A stretch of DNA of 54,832 nucleotides from JAWXBR01 sp034440235. Its GTDB lineage: Bacteria; Bacteroidota; Ignavibacteria; Kapaibacteriales; Kapaibacteriaceae. Below the pieces are notes generated by a model. That model made no database searches. It saw only the letters and a program-made list of their open reading frames with translations, and had not been told where the DNA came from. Each line of letters opens with the position of its first letter. Position 1 is the first letter of the stretch. The DNA is taken from the NCBI GenBank assembly GCA_034440235.1, contig JAWXBR010000018.1:1-54832 (forward strand). Reading direction: 5' to 3'. Position numbers and translations under genes: made by a program. Shown piece after piece: positions 17,701-24,674 of this stretch.

Positions 17701-18557
17701 ATTCGTGGACGCTGAAAAAGATTGGTGGCACTGTTATTGAGTCTGGACAAGGCCTCGCAGACAACACCACCTATTCACACAAGTACACCCTCGAAGATGG
17801 GTGTTATGAGTTTGTACTGAATAATAAAGAAGGTTACGGACTCGATCTGTGGTACCTCCGCCAAGAGCTCGGTACGGGAAGTCTGTCGTTTAAATCGCTC
17901 GACAACGCTGTCAAGACGTTCAACCCTGATTTTGGTAACACGGCATGGATGCAATTCCGTGTAGGCGATAAGCCAACCGTTGTTACGAACGTTGATGCGT
18001 TGTACTTCAATCATCCGACACTCGAAAAAACAACACGTACTCTGACTATAACACCGGGTAATAGAACCGGCCTGCATATCGACAGTATTTCGAATTTCTC
18101 CCTCAAAAAATATTTCACCGTCGAGTCGATGTCGCGTCCGACGCCAACTGACCTTGCATTTGGTGATACAATGTCCGTCACGGTCGCGTTTCTGCGCGAC
18201 GCACTTGGCAAGAGTACCGGCACACTACGCGTGCATTCGAACGACGAACGTCAGCCGGCAAAGCAGGTAAAGCTTATAGCCGAGGCTGGGGCAACGTCGG
18301 TTGAATACAATCGTGTATTGCCTGGACCCGAACTACAGGTTGTCCCTAACCCCTCCGACGGAAATGCATCGATCGTCCTTGATCGCGCCGCGCTGATTCA
18401 TGTGCATGATGCACTCGGCAGGGTTGTCTTCGAATACAATGCAACAATCGAGTCACTGCAAGCCATTACACTTCCCGAGCTGTTGTCTGGCACGTACACA
18501 ATCACAGCCATCGCTGGCAATGCGCGAACAACGATTGTCTATGTGGTAGTTCGATAG
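14730..18557 (+). CDS. PNGase F-like secreted protein with LamG insertion and T9SS sorting domain
   Basis: A 1275-residue protein with a hydrophobic signal segment at about 8-34. PNGase F-type N-terminal sequence follows (ILMEYTLKCDP, YNCGEWDYLTYIFI, about 65-100). A LamG/concanavalin-like domain is inserted at about 292-513 (VTVMFWCKGDS, WNHWAFVKNATTG, KVYLNGS). PNGase F C-domain-like sequence covers roughly 590-815 (EIGRYITPYGINLSLGEKGF, TWVIDRAGWCPGAPV). CARDB-like modules and a T9SS type-A sorting domain end the protein. The family releases N-glycans from glycoproteins, but activity here is inferred only. Its AGGAG overlaps the stop of the SDR gene and only eight bases separate them, so it is likely the third operon gene. 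Confidence 0.8.
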   Translation: MNCFVTTSNIARATSCIICIASCIVMFIATGTMSAGDTVTVKTLTFGDITKRSGTWLFPPAQRYEKILMEYTLKCDPLTTHDKYNCGEWDYLTYIFITDSTGLVDSTRLTTPFFKVHRYSPPTFTYADLSAASTIQPDSVWRRVGSLFDYVNPPAHPVTIGAGTTLLNELVQPSGMRAQFIWTAQELLAKGLKKGLLSRIALETSNKEFAAVGLRVRMHQDSSARLDTLNPDAALYTEVYRWDTTLPANSLNWLDFHSTFNWDGKSDITIDISAEKILASSGPLKASTGGAGRLYLDTTQRPGLFDEGDEIVIPKSVFDNISSEVTVMFWCKGDSLRQPRASSVFEAWDVQGRRVLNAHLPWDNGRVYWDAGITPADGSSDRVEKDAPTTTWEGRWNHWAFVKNATTGVMKVYLNGSTFMESAAATKSMSGISRFTLGAGGAGSFPGSLMHIAVLNKALDSVDVRSVMTRGRQGSTLPATSMLAYYTGFPAGDGRQIVDQSGANRNAMLFGLPTATTIEPADWPLGGQPLAMRPNIGFAQDTVLGVFQKLVRYRSIPMPTRFTSVIRNSASIQRRIYSEDELAGLRMPTDTMVVIECNTKIVRYFDGGTVRDSIVRNAAPAILQMTNGDHVFYSRIVNFEIGRYITPYGINLSLGEKGFKWVYDVSDYAQLFHDNVTLAAGNQQELIDVTFKMIKGVPPRDVQQLDQIYSVRDGSYAEIVAGRLLTPEVVTIESGSTTHRLITRTTGHRFGEPSNCAEFCQRNHQLFVDGTKRFEWLLWNECASNPVYPQGGTWVIDRAGWCPGAPVDIYDHELTSFATGKDSVVIDYGVEGDQWNGSQGVWDVTTQFVGYGVPNHQLDASIDDVVSPSTWEFYSRVNPICGEPVVVLRNSGAVDLTSCTITYGAQGSQMQTYTWNGRLGFLQRDTVALPAPTWPTTGDVHTFVVSTSAPNGSVDEYTDNDRQQTQFKLPPLWYRDFEIVLRTNKQAAAQYSWTLKKIGGTVIESGQGLADNTTYSHKYTLEDGCYEFVLNNKEGYGLDLWYLRQELGTGSLSFKSLDNAVKTFNPDFGNTAWMQFRVGDKPTVVTNVDALYFNHPTLEKTTRTLTITPGNRTGLHIDSISNFSLKKYFTVESMSRPTPTDLAFGDTMSVTVAFLRDALGKSTGTLRVHSNDERQPAKQVKLIAEAGATSVEYNRVLPGPELQVVPNPSDGNASIVLDRAALIHVHDALGRVVFEYNATIESLQAITLPELLSGTYTITAIAGNARTTIVYVVVR

Positions 18558-18608
18558 GACACTGGGAGCACCACTAGAAAAGCTGCATGACATGAATAGC
18601 TGTACTCT

Positions 18609-19538
18609 ATGAATCACGACGATCAACGATTGGGCGATCTTCTTACCGCTGCTTCGGCGCTGCGAGAACAGACTGTTTGTGCTGTTGCATTGATAGGTGT
18701 GCCGCAGCACATCGGTGTTGAGCGCAATGGTGGCCGTGCGGGTGCCGCCAGCGCACCACAGGCAATTCGCAATGCCCTCTTTCGCATGGCAACCTCGGCC
18801 ATCATCGATGTAATGCAAGACCATCGTCTTGTTGTAATAGACATGGGTGACGTTGACACAGTGGGCAAGACTCTTGAGCAGATTCATGACGTACAGTGCA
18901 GTCTCGTACATGCATGTATGCAGAGCGGGATGTTAACAGTTGTGTTAGGGGGCGGCCACGACGTTGCGTGGCCTACAGTCAACGCACTGAATACTATTGG
19001 TGAACGCTACGGCGTAGTCAACATCGACGCACATGCAGATGTACGTCCGTTGAAGGACGGAGGCCTAGCGCATTCTGGATCGCCATTTCGTCAGATGCTC
19101 GAAAGTCCGGCTAGCAAACTTGACGATGGAGCGTTTGTTGAGTTTGGACTCCAAGCGCATGCTGTCTCTGCGTCGCACCTACAATACATTGCCGACAAAG
19201 GCATGCACTTTATGATGCTCGATGACATTAGAGCGCAAGGTCATGGTGCGTGGACTTCGGCACATTCCATTGCAAGTAAATCCGATTCGTTGTATGTCTC
19301 ACTTGACATGGATGCCTTCGCCAGTGCTTACGCACCTGGTGTTAGCGCACCATCTGCAGATGGCTTTATGCCTCACGAGATTGCCTCGTGCATACGCATT
19401 GCAGGCGCCGATCCTTCGCTTAAAGCATTCGATGTTGTTGAGGTGAATCCAGAATTTGATGTCGACAACCGGACATCAAAACTCGCGGCCAGCATGATTA
19501 TGCACCTTTTGTCCGGGATCGCACAACGCTTGCGCTAA
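18609..19538 (+). CDS. hutG: Formimidoylglutamase-like ureohydrolase
   Basis: 309 residues of the arginase/agmatinase/formimidoylglutamase superfamily. The two-manganese motifs are GGGHD (about 115-119), NIDAHADVR (about 139-147) and SLDMDAF (about 234-240); the late EVNPEFD also fits. HutG hydrolyses formiminoglutamate to glutamate and formamide in histidine breakdown. HutU is encoded in the same window (30.1-31.8 kb), which favours HutG over arginase or agmatinase, but they are not in one operon. The 3' end overlaps the convergent PAP2-like gene by 41 bases. No strong ribosome-binding site is visible at the ATG. Confidence 0.8.
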   Translation: MNHDDQRLGDLLTAASALREQTVCAVALIGVPQHIGVERNGGRAGAASAPQAIRNALFRMATSAIIDVMQDHRLVVIDMGDVDTVGKTLEQIHDVQCSLVHACMQSGMLTVVLGGGHDVAWPTVNALNTIGERYGVVNIDAHADVRPLKDGGLAHSGSPFRQMLESPASKLDDGAFVEFGLQAHAVSASHLQYIADKGMHFMMLDDIRAQGHGAWTSAHSIASKSDSLYVSLDMDAFASAYAPGVSAPSADGFMPHEIASCIRIAGADPSLKAFDVVEVNPEFDVDNRTSKLAASMIMHLLSGIAQRLR

Positions 19539-20124
19539 CCAGCGAAAACGCAGCCCACGCTGCTAGCGGAGCAACCACTACGTCAATCGTATAGTGAACG
19601 TGCTGGACTATTACAGCTATACCGATAAACAAAGTTAGTATGCCAAAAACTACACGGGTAGTGCGTGTTGGCATTAAAAAAGCAAGTAGACACATAAGCG
19701 ATGTGTGGCCACTAAAGAAAAGGTCACGCGAAAACGACGAAGAGTGTCCAGCTATAAACGTTACAATCGGATCTGCCAACGGTATCATTCCCGCGGGTGG
19801 ATCTAGAGGCAGCAAGGCCATACAAGCCACGCGTATACCGATGAGTATGGTGTAGGCGCGCATTGCACGAAGAATTCGAGGCGGATCGGACCACCATAAA
19901 ACGATCGCGCCGATAATACCGCCATAGAGTGCTGTAAAAATGAGCCACGTTAGGTCGACTGGCGCAATGGCATGTAGGATGGGGTCATAAAACACAACAC
20001 CCTGCCTCTGCTCAATCACCGTGATGAAACGCGAATACGAAAACAGAGAAATGCCCAATGCCACTAATGTGACAACTAGTACAACCCCTGCATTTTTCTC
20101 AGACAGATGTTCACGCCAAGTCAT
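19498..20124 (-). CDS. PAP2_C (sphingomyelin-synthase-like) membrane protein
   Basis: A 208-residue integral membrane protein with about six hydrophobic segments. The catalytic signature FSRDLFFSGHTSL carries H140, and QHVHYTIDVVVAP carries H177 and D181. This H...H-x3-D triad is that of the sphingomyelin synthase/PAP2_C family; human SMS has SGHT and HYTVDVVVAYY. The DP(I/L)LHAIAPVDLTW and LDPPAGMIPLADP segments match Bacteroidota 'phosphatase PAP2-related' proteins. Such enzymes transfer a phospho-headgroup to or from a lipid in the membrane. Because SPT is 6 kb away, a role in sphingolipid head-group transfer is plausible but unproven; a lipid phosphatase role is the main alternative. Confidence 0.85.
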   Translation of the reverse strand: MTWREHLSEKNAGVVLVVTLVALGISLFSYSRFITVIEQRQGVVFYDPILHAIAPVDLTWLIFTALYGGIIGAIVLWWSDPPRILRAMRAYTILIGIRVACMALLPLDPPAGMIPLADPIVTFIAGHSSSFSRDLFFSGHTSLMCLLAFLMPTRTTRVVFGILTLFIGIAVIVQHVHYTIDVVVAPLAAWAAFSLVSASVVRSRTKGA

Positions 20125-20213
20125 TAGGTCCTTCTTTTACAGTTAACCCCATCTGCCACTCTCCCTCACGCCCCGTCTGTAAAAATAGCTGATGGACAAC
20201 TCGAATCATGATT

Positions 20214-20221
20214 TACCTTTG
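20214..20221 (+). promoter_or_regulatory. Candidate -7 promoter element of mazEF
   Basis: TACCTTTG fits the Bacteroidota -7 consensus TAnnTTTG exactly. It lies 46 bases before the mazE start and overlaps the first arm of the inverted repeat at 20220-20240, as expected for an autoregulated toxin-antitoxin promoter. Confidence 0.45.
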
Positions 20222-20240
20222 TATCTTCATTGTAGATACA
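20220..20240. promoter_or_regulatory. Perfect inverted repeat, likely MazE operator
   Basis: TGTATCT (20220-20226) and AGATACA (20234-20240) form a perfect seven-base dyad with a seven-base spacer. It overlaps the putative promoter 26 bases before the antitoxin start. AbrB/MazE-type antitoxins bind such palindromes to repress their own operon. Confidence 0.6.
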
Positions 20241-20266
20241 CGACAACATTGTCACAGGGCGTTACC

Positions 20267-20506
20267 ATGAAGGCACGCATACAGAAATGGGGCAACAGCC
20301 TGGCGGTTAGAATACCCAAAGCAGTTTGCCAACAAGTCACACTCGATGAGAACAGCATGGTTGAGTTAACTGTCGAAAACGAGCGTATCGTCCTCTCGCC
20401 CATTACCTCGCACCTCACACTCGAAGAGATGGTCGCGCTCATCACGCCTAAGAACCAGCATGAGCAGCTTCTCGATGACGCTCCCCAAGGGCGAGAAACC
20501 TGGTGA
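20267..20506 (+). CDS. mazE: MazE-like AbrB-fold antitoxin
   Basis: 79 residues from the ATG at 20267; the family begins MKxxIxKWGNSLAVRIPKA, exactly as seen here, so upstream starts are rejected. The N-terminal swapped-hairpin AbrB domain binds DNA and the acidic C-terminal tail should bind and block MazF. It ends in a TGA that overlaps the GTG start of mazF (GTGA), giving coupled translation. The pair is a type II toxin-antitoxin system, probably autoregulated through the palindrome at 20220-20240. Confidence 0.9.
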   Translation: MKARIQKWGNSLAVRIPKAVCQQVTLDENSMVELTVENERIVLSPITSHLTLEEMVALITPKNQHEQLLDDAPQGRETW

Positions 20507-20841
20507 GAAAATCTTATGTACCGGAGCGCGGAGACCTTGTTTGGTTGAATCTTTCACCCAATGGCGGACACGAACAGAAGGGAAAACGACCTGCTGTGGT
20601 TTTGTCGCCACGCTCGTACAATCAGAAGACAGGGATGGCTATTGTCGTACCTGTAACATCTCGGGTGAAGGGTTATCCGTTTGAATCCCCTTTACCGGAG
20701 AATATCAAAGTGAGCGGCGTTGCGCTTTGCGATCAACTCCGACAGATTGATTGGGAGTTTCGGAAAGCGCAGTTCCTTGACAGAGTTCCAGACGGCACTC
20801 TGAAAATCATACTTGCAAAAAGTAGGGCGTTGTTGGAGTGA
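20503..20841 (+). CDS. mazF: MazF endoribonuclease toxin
   Basis: 112 residues from a GTG start overlapping the mazE stop. MazF motifs are intact: PERGDLVWLNLSPNGGHEQKGKRPAVVLSP at the N terminus (catalytic arginine in GKRPAVVLSP), the VVPVTS strand, and LCDQLRQIDWEFR toward the middle. MazF cleaves mRNA at short single-stranded motifs when free of MazE. No frame defects are seen, so the toxin looks functional. A Fic-family protein follows, so this stretch gathers two toxin-related families. Confidence 0.9.
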   Translation: MRKSYVPERGDLVWLNLSPNGGHEQKGKRPAVVLSPRSYNQKTGMAIVVPVTSRVKGYPFESPLPENIKVSGVALCDQLRQIDWEFRKAQFLDRVPDGTLKIILAKSRALLE

Positions 20842-20857
20842 GCGATGTGCCCCAGCT

Positions 20858-20963
20858 CTTATTAAAACAAACGCCACCTTACTTTAATAAGGCTAGTGCT
20901 TATTAAAGGCAAATGCAATAACATCCAACGTTATTAAAGTAAACCGCTCCTTGTTTTAATAGC
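20858..20963. promoter_or_regulatory. Five phased copies of a TTATTAAA motif upstream of fic
   Basis: The core (C/G)TTATTAAA with a following (A/G)(C/T/G)-rich edge occurs five times: forward at 20858, reverse at 20879-20891, forward at 20899, forward at 20930, and reverse at 20951-20963. Start-to-start distances are 21, 20, 31 and 21 bases, close to whole turns of the helix. The copies fill the 164-base gap between mazF and fic and end 43 bases before the fic start codon. This is what a cooperative repressor binding site array looks like. The Fic protein's own C-terminal winged helix could be the binder. Confidence 0.65.
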
Positions 20964-21005
20964 GTATCTTCGCTTTCCCATTTATCGTTCCGAGGAAGCT
21001 GGACA

Positions 21006-22160
21006 ATGAAGCGGGTTAGTTCAGGTACATATGAGACCACTGCCATTGCGGGAGAGTCCGTTCGAGCATTTGTCCCAAGCCCCTTGCCTCCAGATCCACC
21101 TTTCGAACTGAGCGTAGGGCTGAGCCGAAAAATGGAGAAGGCGCTCCTGGCGTGTGGTCGTTTAGATGGGTTATCAACCTTGTTGCCAGACGCTGACCTC
21201 TTTCTGTATTCATACGTCCGCAGGGAGGCCGTGCTCTCTTCACAGATCGAGGGGACGCAGTCATCACTGTCTGATCTGATGCTCTTTGAACTCGACGAAG
21301 CACCTGGAGTACCGTTCGACGACGTAAGAGAGGTGTCCAATTACGTGTCAGCCATGCAGTATGGCCTCAAACGACTGGCCGAAGGTTTTCCACTGTCGAA
21401 CCGCCTCTTACGTGAGATCCACGAACAGCTCATGGATGGTGGACGTGGCGCTGAGAAGTCACCTGGCGAGTTCCGCCGTAGTCAAAACTGGATCGGTGGT
21501 ACACGTCCCGGTAATGCCCAGTACGTTCCGCCACCTCCTCACAAGGTAGAGCAGTGCATGTCGGAGTTGGAAAAATTCATACATCGTGATGATATTCCAA
21601 CGCTCGTAAAGGCAGCACTGGCCCACGTTCAGTTCGAAACCATCCATCCATTTCTTGATGGCAACGGCAGAACAGGCAGGCTCTTGATATCTCTGATGCT
21701 ATATGAAGACGGAGTGCTAAGCCAACCACTCTTGTATTTGAGTTTGTACCTCAAGACCTACCGTGCCGAATATTATCGACTTCTTGATGTTGTACGTAGC
21801 GACGGAGATTGGGAGTCGTGGCTGCACTTCCTGATTGAGGGGATTGAGCAAACCGCAATGGGAGCGGTGGACACAGCACATCGCCTATTGGCTCTCTTTA
21901 CAGCGGACGAACAGCGTGTTCGCGATGCCGGTGTCAAGCTCGGTAGTGTGTACCAAGTGTATGCTTCATTTCGTGCACGTCCCATCGCAACGATCCTCAG
22001 CGTATCCAGGTCGGCCGCAATAACTTACCCCACTGCAAGCAAGGCTATGGATGTGTTATTAGGTCTTGGCATAGCCCGCGAGATTACAGGCAGATCGCGC
22101 AACCGAGTATTTGCTTACGATAAGTACCTTGCCATTCTCAATGAAGGCGCTGATCTATGA
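21006..22160 (+). CDS. Fic family protein (class II, self-inhibited) with C-terminal winged helix
   Basis: 384 residues. The Fic active site HPFLDGNGRTGR is complete at 214-225 (catalytic H214). The inhibitory helix motif S-x-x-x-E-G is at 78-83 (SSQIEG), N-terminal to the Fic core, which places it in class II. An N-terminal Fic_N/DUF4172-type region precedes it, and a C-terminal winged-helix (residues about 325-375, SVSRSAAITYPTASKAMDVL) probably binds DNA. Fic enzymes transfer AMP or other nucleotides to protein hydroxyls. The ATG is preceded by GAGGAAG. The regulatory array just upstream and the helix-turn-helix suggest self-regulation. The physiological target is unknown. Confidence 0.88.
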   Translation: MKRVSSGTYETTAIAGESVRAFVPSPLPPDPPFELSVGLSRKMEKALLACGRLDGLSTLLPDADLFLYSYVRREAVLSSQIEGTQSSLSDLMLFELDEAPGVPFDDVREVSNYVSAMQYGLKRLAEGFPLSNRLLREIHEQLMDGGRGAEKSPGEFRRSQNWIGGTRPGNAQYVPPPPHKVEQCMSELEKFIHRDDIPTLVKAALAHVQFETIHPFLDGNGRTGRLLISLMLYEDGVLSQPLLYLSLYLKTYRAEYYRLLDVVRSDGDWESWLHFLIEGIEQTAMGAVDTAHRLLALFTADEQRVRDAGVKLGSVYQVYASFRARPIATILSVSRSAAITYPTASKAMDVLLGLGIAREITGRSRNRVFAYDKYLAILNEGADL

Positions 22161-22199
22161 GAGGGGCGCCCCCTTTCCTAGCCCCTTACCCAGCCTTCG

Positions 22200-22207
22200 T
22201 ATCTTTG
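22200..22207 (+). promoter_or_regulatory. Candidate -7 promoter element of ettA
   Basis: TATCTTTG is an exact match to TAnnTTTG and ends 28 bases before the ettA start codon. No clear -33 TTG is visible at the usual distance. Confidence 0.45.
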
Positions 22208-22235
22208 CCGCTCTAAATCCTAAGGCAAAGCACGA

Positions 22236-23918
22236 ATGGCAGTAACAGAAACACAGAAGATTATTTTTTCGATGGTTGGCGTTGGCAAGATTCACAAGCC
22301 CAATAGGCAGGTCTTACGCGACATCTACCTGAGCTTTTTTTATGGCGCCAAGATTGGTGTACTTGGTCTGAACGGATCGGGTAAGTCGACGCTGCTTAAG
22401 ATCATTGCAGGGCTCGACGAAGAGTACCTCGGACAGATCACAAAAAACAAAGACGTCACTATGGGCTACCTCTCGCAGGAGCCCGAGCTCGACCCAACAA
22501 AAACTGTCCGCGAGATTGTAGAGGAAGGGGCCGCTGAAGCGGTGGGGCTGCTTCGCGATTACAATGCCATTAGTGAAAAATTCTCAGAGCCCGATGTCGA
22601 CTTTGATAAACTTCTTGATCAACAGGCAAAACTGCAAGAGAAGATTGACGCGATGGGCGCATGGGACATCGACTCGAAACTCGAAATGGCCATGGACGCA
22701 TTGCGGTGTCCACCACCCGATACGCTTGTCTCTGTGATCTCTGGTGGCGAAAAACGTCGCGTCGCACTCGTGCGCTTGCTCTTACAACGACCCGATGTTC
22801 TGTTGCTTGATGAGCCAACCAATCACCTCGACGCCGAAAGTGTTGCGTGGCTCGAGCAGTTCCTGGATAAGTATGAAGGCACCGTAATCGCCGTTACGCA
22901 CGATCGGTACTTCTTGGACAACGTCGCAGGCTGGATTCTCGAACTGGATAACGGATCGGGAATTCCGTATGAAGGTAATTACACATCGTGGCTCGAGCAG
23001 AAGACTGCACGCTTAGCTCTCGAAGAAAAGCAGGAATCGAAACGTCAGAAAGCACTTAAGGAAGAACTCGACTGGGTGCGATTGAATCCTAAGGGACGTC
23101 ATGCGAAGAGTAAGGCGCGGATTAGTGCGTACGAGAAACTGTTAGGTGAAGAAGCCGTGAAGCGCAACGAAGACATGGAGATTGTGATTCCGCCTGGACC
23201 TAGACTTGGGGACATGGTGATTGATGCTAAAGGCATTACGAAAGCTTTTGGTGATCTTTTGTTGTATGAGAATTTGTCGTTCTCGTTGCCACCAGGTGCC
23301 ATTGTTGGGATCATCGGTGCGAATGGTGCGGGCAAGACAACGCTGTTTAAAATGATTACCGGTGAGTTGACATCCGATAGCGGTACGTTCACTGTTGGTG
23401 AAACTGTTAAGCTGGGATACATCAATCAGGACCGGCCACTCGACCCGACAAAAACAATTTGGGAAGAGATCTCGGGCGGACTTGACATGATGCAGTTGGG
23501 TAAGCGCGAGGTGAATTCGCGGGCCTACGTTTCTCGATTTAATTTTAACGGTTCTGATCAGCAGAAAAAAGTAACGGCACTGTCGGGCGGGGAACGCAAC
23601 CGCGTACACCTTGCCAAGATGCTCAAGGAAGAGGCCAACGTTCTTCTTCTTGATGAGCCAACGAACGATCTGGACGTGAACACCCTACGAGCACTCGAAG
23701 AGGCTCTACAGGCATTTGCGGGGTGTGTAGCCGTAATTAGTCACGACCGGTGGTTCCTCGATAGGATTGCAACCCATATTCTTGCCTTCGAAGGAAACAG
23801 CGAAGTGGTCTGGTTCGATGGTAATTACTCGCAATACGACGAGGACCGTAGACGTCGTCTGGGCATCGAAGCCGATAGACCTCACAGAATTTCGTACCGT
23901 AAACTCACTAGAGACTAA
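22236..23918 (+). CDS. ettA: Energy-dependent translational throttle EttA (ABC-F ATPase)
   Basis: 560 residues, the usual EttA length. There are two ABC domains in tandem: Walker A GLNGSGKST at 44-52 with signature SGGEKRRVAL, and a second Walker A GANGAGKTT (about 361-370) with signature LSGGERNRVHL (about 449). LLLDEPTNHLD and LLLDEPTNDLD are the Walker B regions. The linker between domains contains the EttA-type arm and the conserved ARISAYEKL segment. The protein binds the ribosomal E site and gates the first elongation step according to ATP/ADP level. It probably heads an operon with the next three genes, since the following ATG comes five bases after its stop. Confidence 0.93.
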   Translation: MAVTETQKIIFSMVGVGKIHKPNRQVLRDIYLSFFYGAKIGVLGLNGSGKSTLLKIIAGLDEEYLGQITKNKDVTMGYLSQEPELDPTKTVREIVEEGAAEAVGLLRDYNAISEKFSEPDVDFDKLLDQQAKLQEKIDAMGAWDIDSKLEMAMDALRCPPPDTLVSVISGGEKRRVALVRLLLQRPDVLLLDEPTNHLDAESVAWLEQFLDKYEGTVIAVTHDRYFLDNVAGWILELDNGSGIPYEGNYTSWLEQKTARLALEEKQESKRQKALKEELDWVRLNPKGRHAKSKARISAYEKLLGEEAVKRNEDMEIVIPPGPRLGDMVIDAKGITKAFGDLLLYENLSFSLPPGAIVGIIGANGAGKTTLFKMITGELTSDSGTFTVGETVKLGYINQDRPLDPTKTIWEEISGGLDMMQLGKREVNSRAYVSRFNFNGSDQQKKVTALSGGERNRVHLAKMLKEEANVLLLDEPTNDLDVNTLRALEEALQAFAGCVAVISHDRWFLDRIATHILAFEGNSEVVWFDGNYSQYDEDRRRRLGIEADRPHRISYRKLTRD

Positions 23919-23923
23919 GACTT

Positions 23924-24634
23924 ATGACGACAAACAAGAAATCGATAGCCGTGTTGATTCCAATGCGATTTGTCAGAGTAGTGTTGATTCCACTGTTTTG
24001 CCTCATTGCAATTGCTGTCGCTGTGCCAGTGTTAGCCCAAAAGACTTCAGGCCCACGTCCGACACCTCAAGAAGAACTCGCATTACCTTTTAAGGCGCCG
24101 CCGGGACAAACCATCAAGGTAACGTCGAGCTATTCTTCGTACGACTTCTCGAAACTCAATCGTGAGATTCCGCTTCCATTGCCTGCTTTTATCTGGCAGC
24201 GCAAAGAGATCAAGTCAGGGTATAAAGCAGATTCGGTTCTTCACAAAGCTTCAAAGCCTGTTACGGAATTGTATAAAAATCTTTCGACGCTTTTCCCCGA
24301 GATTGGTACACCTTCGCGTGTAGTTGTGCAGGGCCTTAAGGGCAAGCAGGGTCCGGGTACGATTTTGTACGTCGAATACCCCGTTGACATGCCAGCGGAT
24401 GCTCGCGAAAGAATTACGCGGCGTTTGTACGGGTCAGACACAACGCCTGCACCAGCCGGCGGACAGATTGACCAGCATTTCGTGTCGCGGAATATGTTCA
24501 TCATCTGGTCATTCAAAGACACGAAGAGCCTAGCGAAAGAAGCGCATCAGAAAAAGACTTTCGAACTTGTAAGTCTGTATGCAACAGAATGGGACAATGC
24601 ACGAAAAGCAAAAGGCACGCAGTCGGGGAAATAA
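23924..24634 (+). CDS. Secreted or membrane-anchored protein of unknown function
   Basis: 236 residues with a hydrophobic segment (about 15-37, VVLIPLFCLIAIAVAVPVLAQ) and a probable signal-peptidase site after LAQ. The mature part contains FIWQRKEIKSGYKADSVL and ILYVEYPVDMPADARERI; I do not recognise a family. It begins five bases after ettA, so it should be co-transcribed, but this does not prove a ribosome link. A domain search with an HMM library would settle whether it is a known DUF. Confidence 0.65.
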   Translation: MTTNKKSIAVLIPMRFVRVVLIPLFCLIAIAVAVPVLAQKTSGPRPTPQEELALPFKAPPGQTIKVTSSYSSYDFSKLNREIPLPLPAFIWQRKEIKSGYKADSVLHKASKPVTELYKNLSTLFPEIGTPSRVVVQGLKGKQGPGTILYVEYPVDMPADARERITRRLYGSDTTPAPAGGQIDQHFVSRNMFIIWSFKDTKSLAKEAHQKKTFELVSLYATEWDNARKAKGTQSGK

Positions 24635-24674
24635 TGTGTCGGTCGAGCTCAAGCAGGAACGTCGAGTAAACTTG

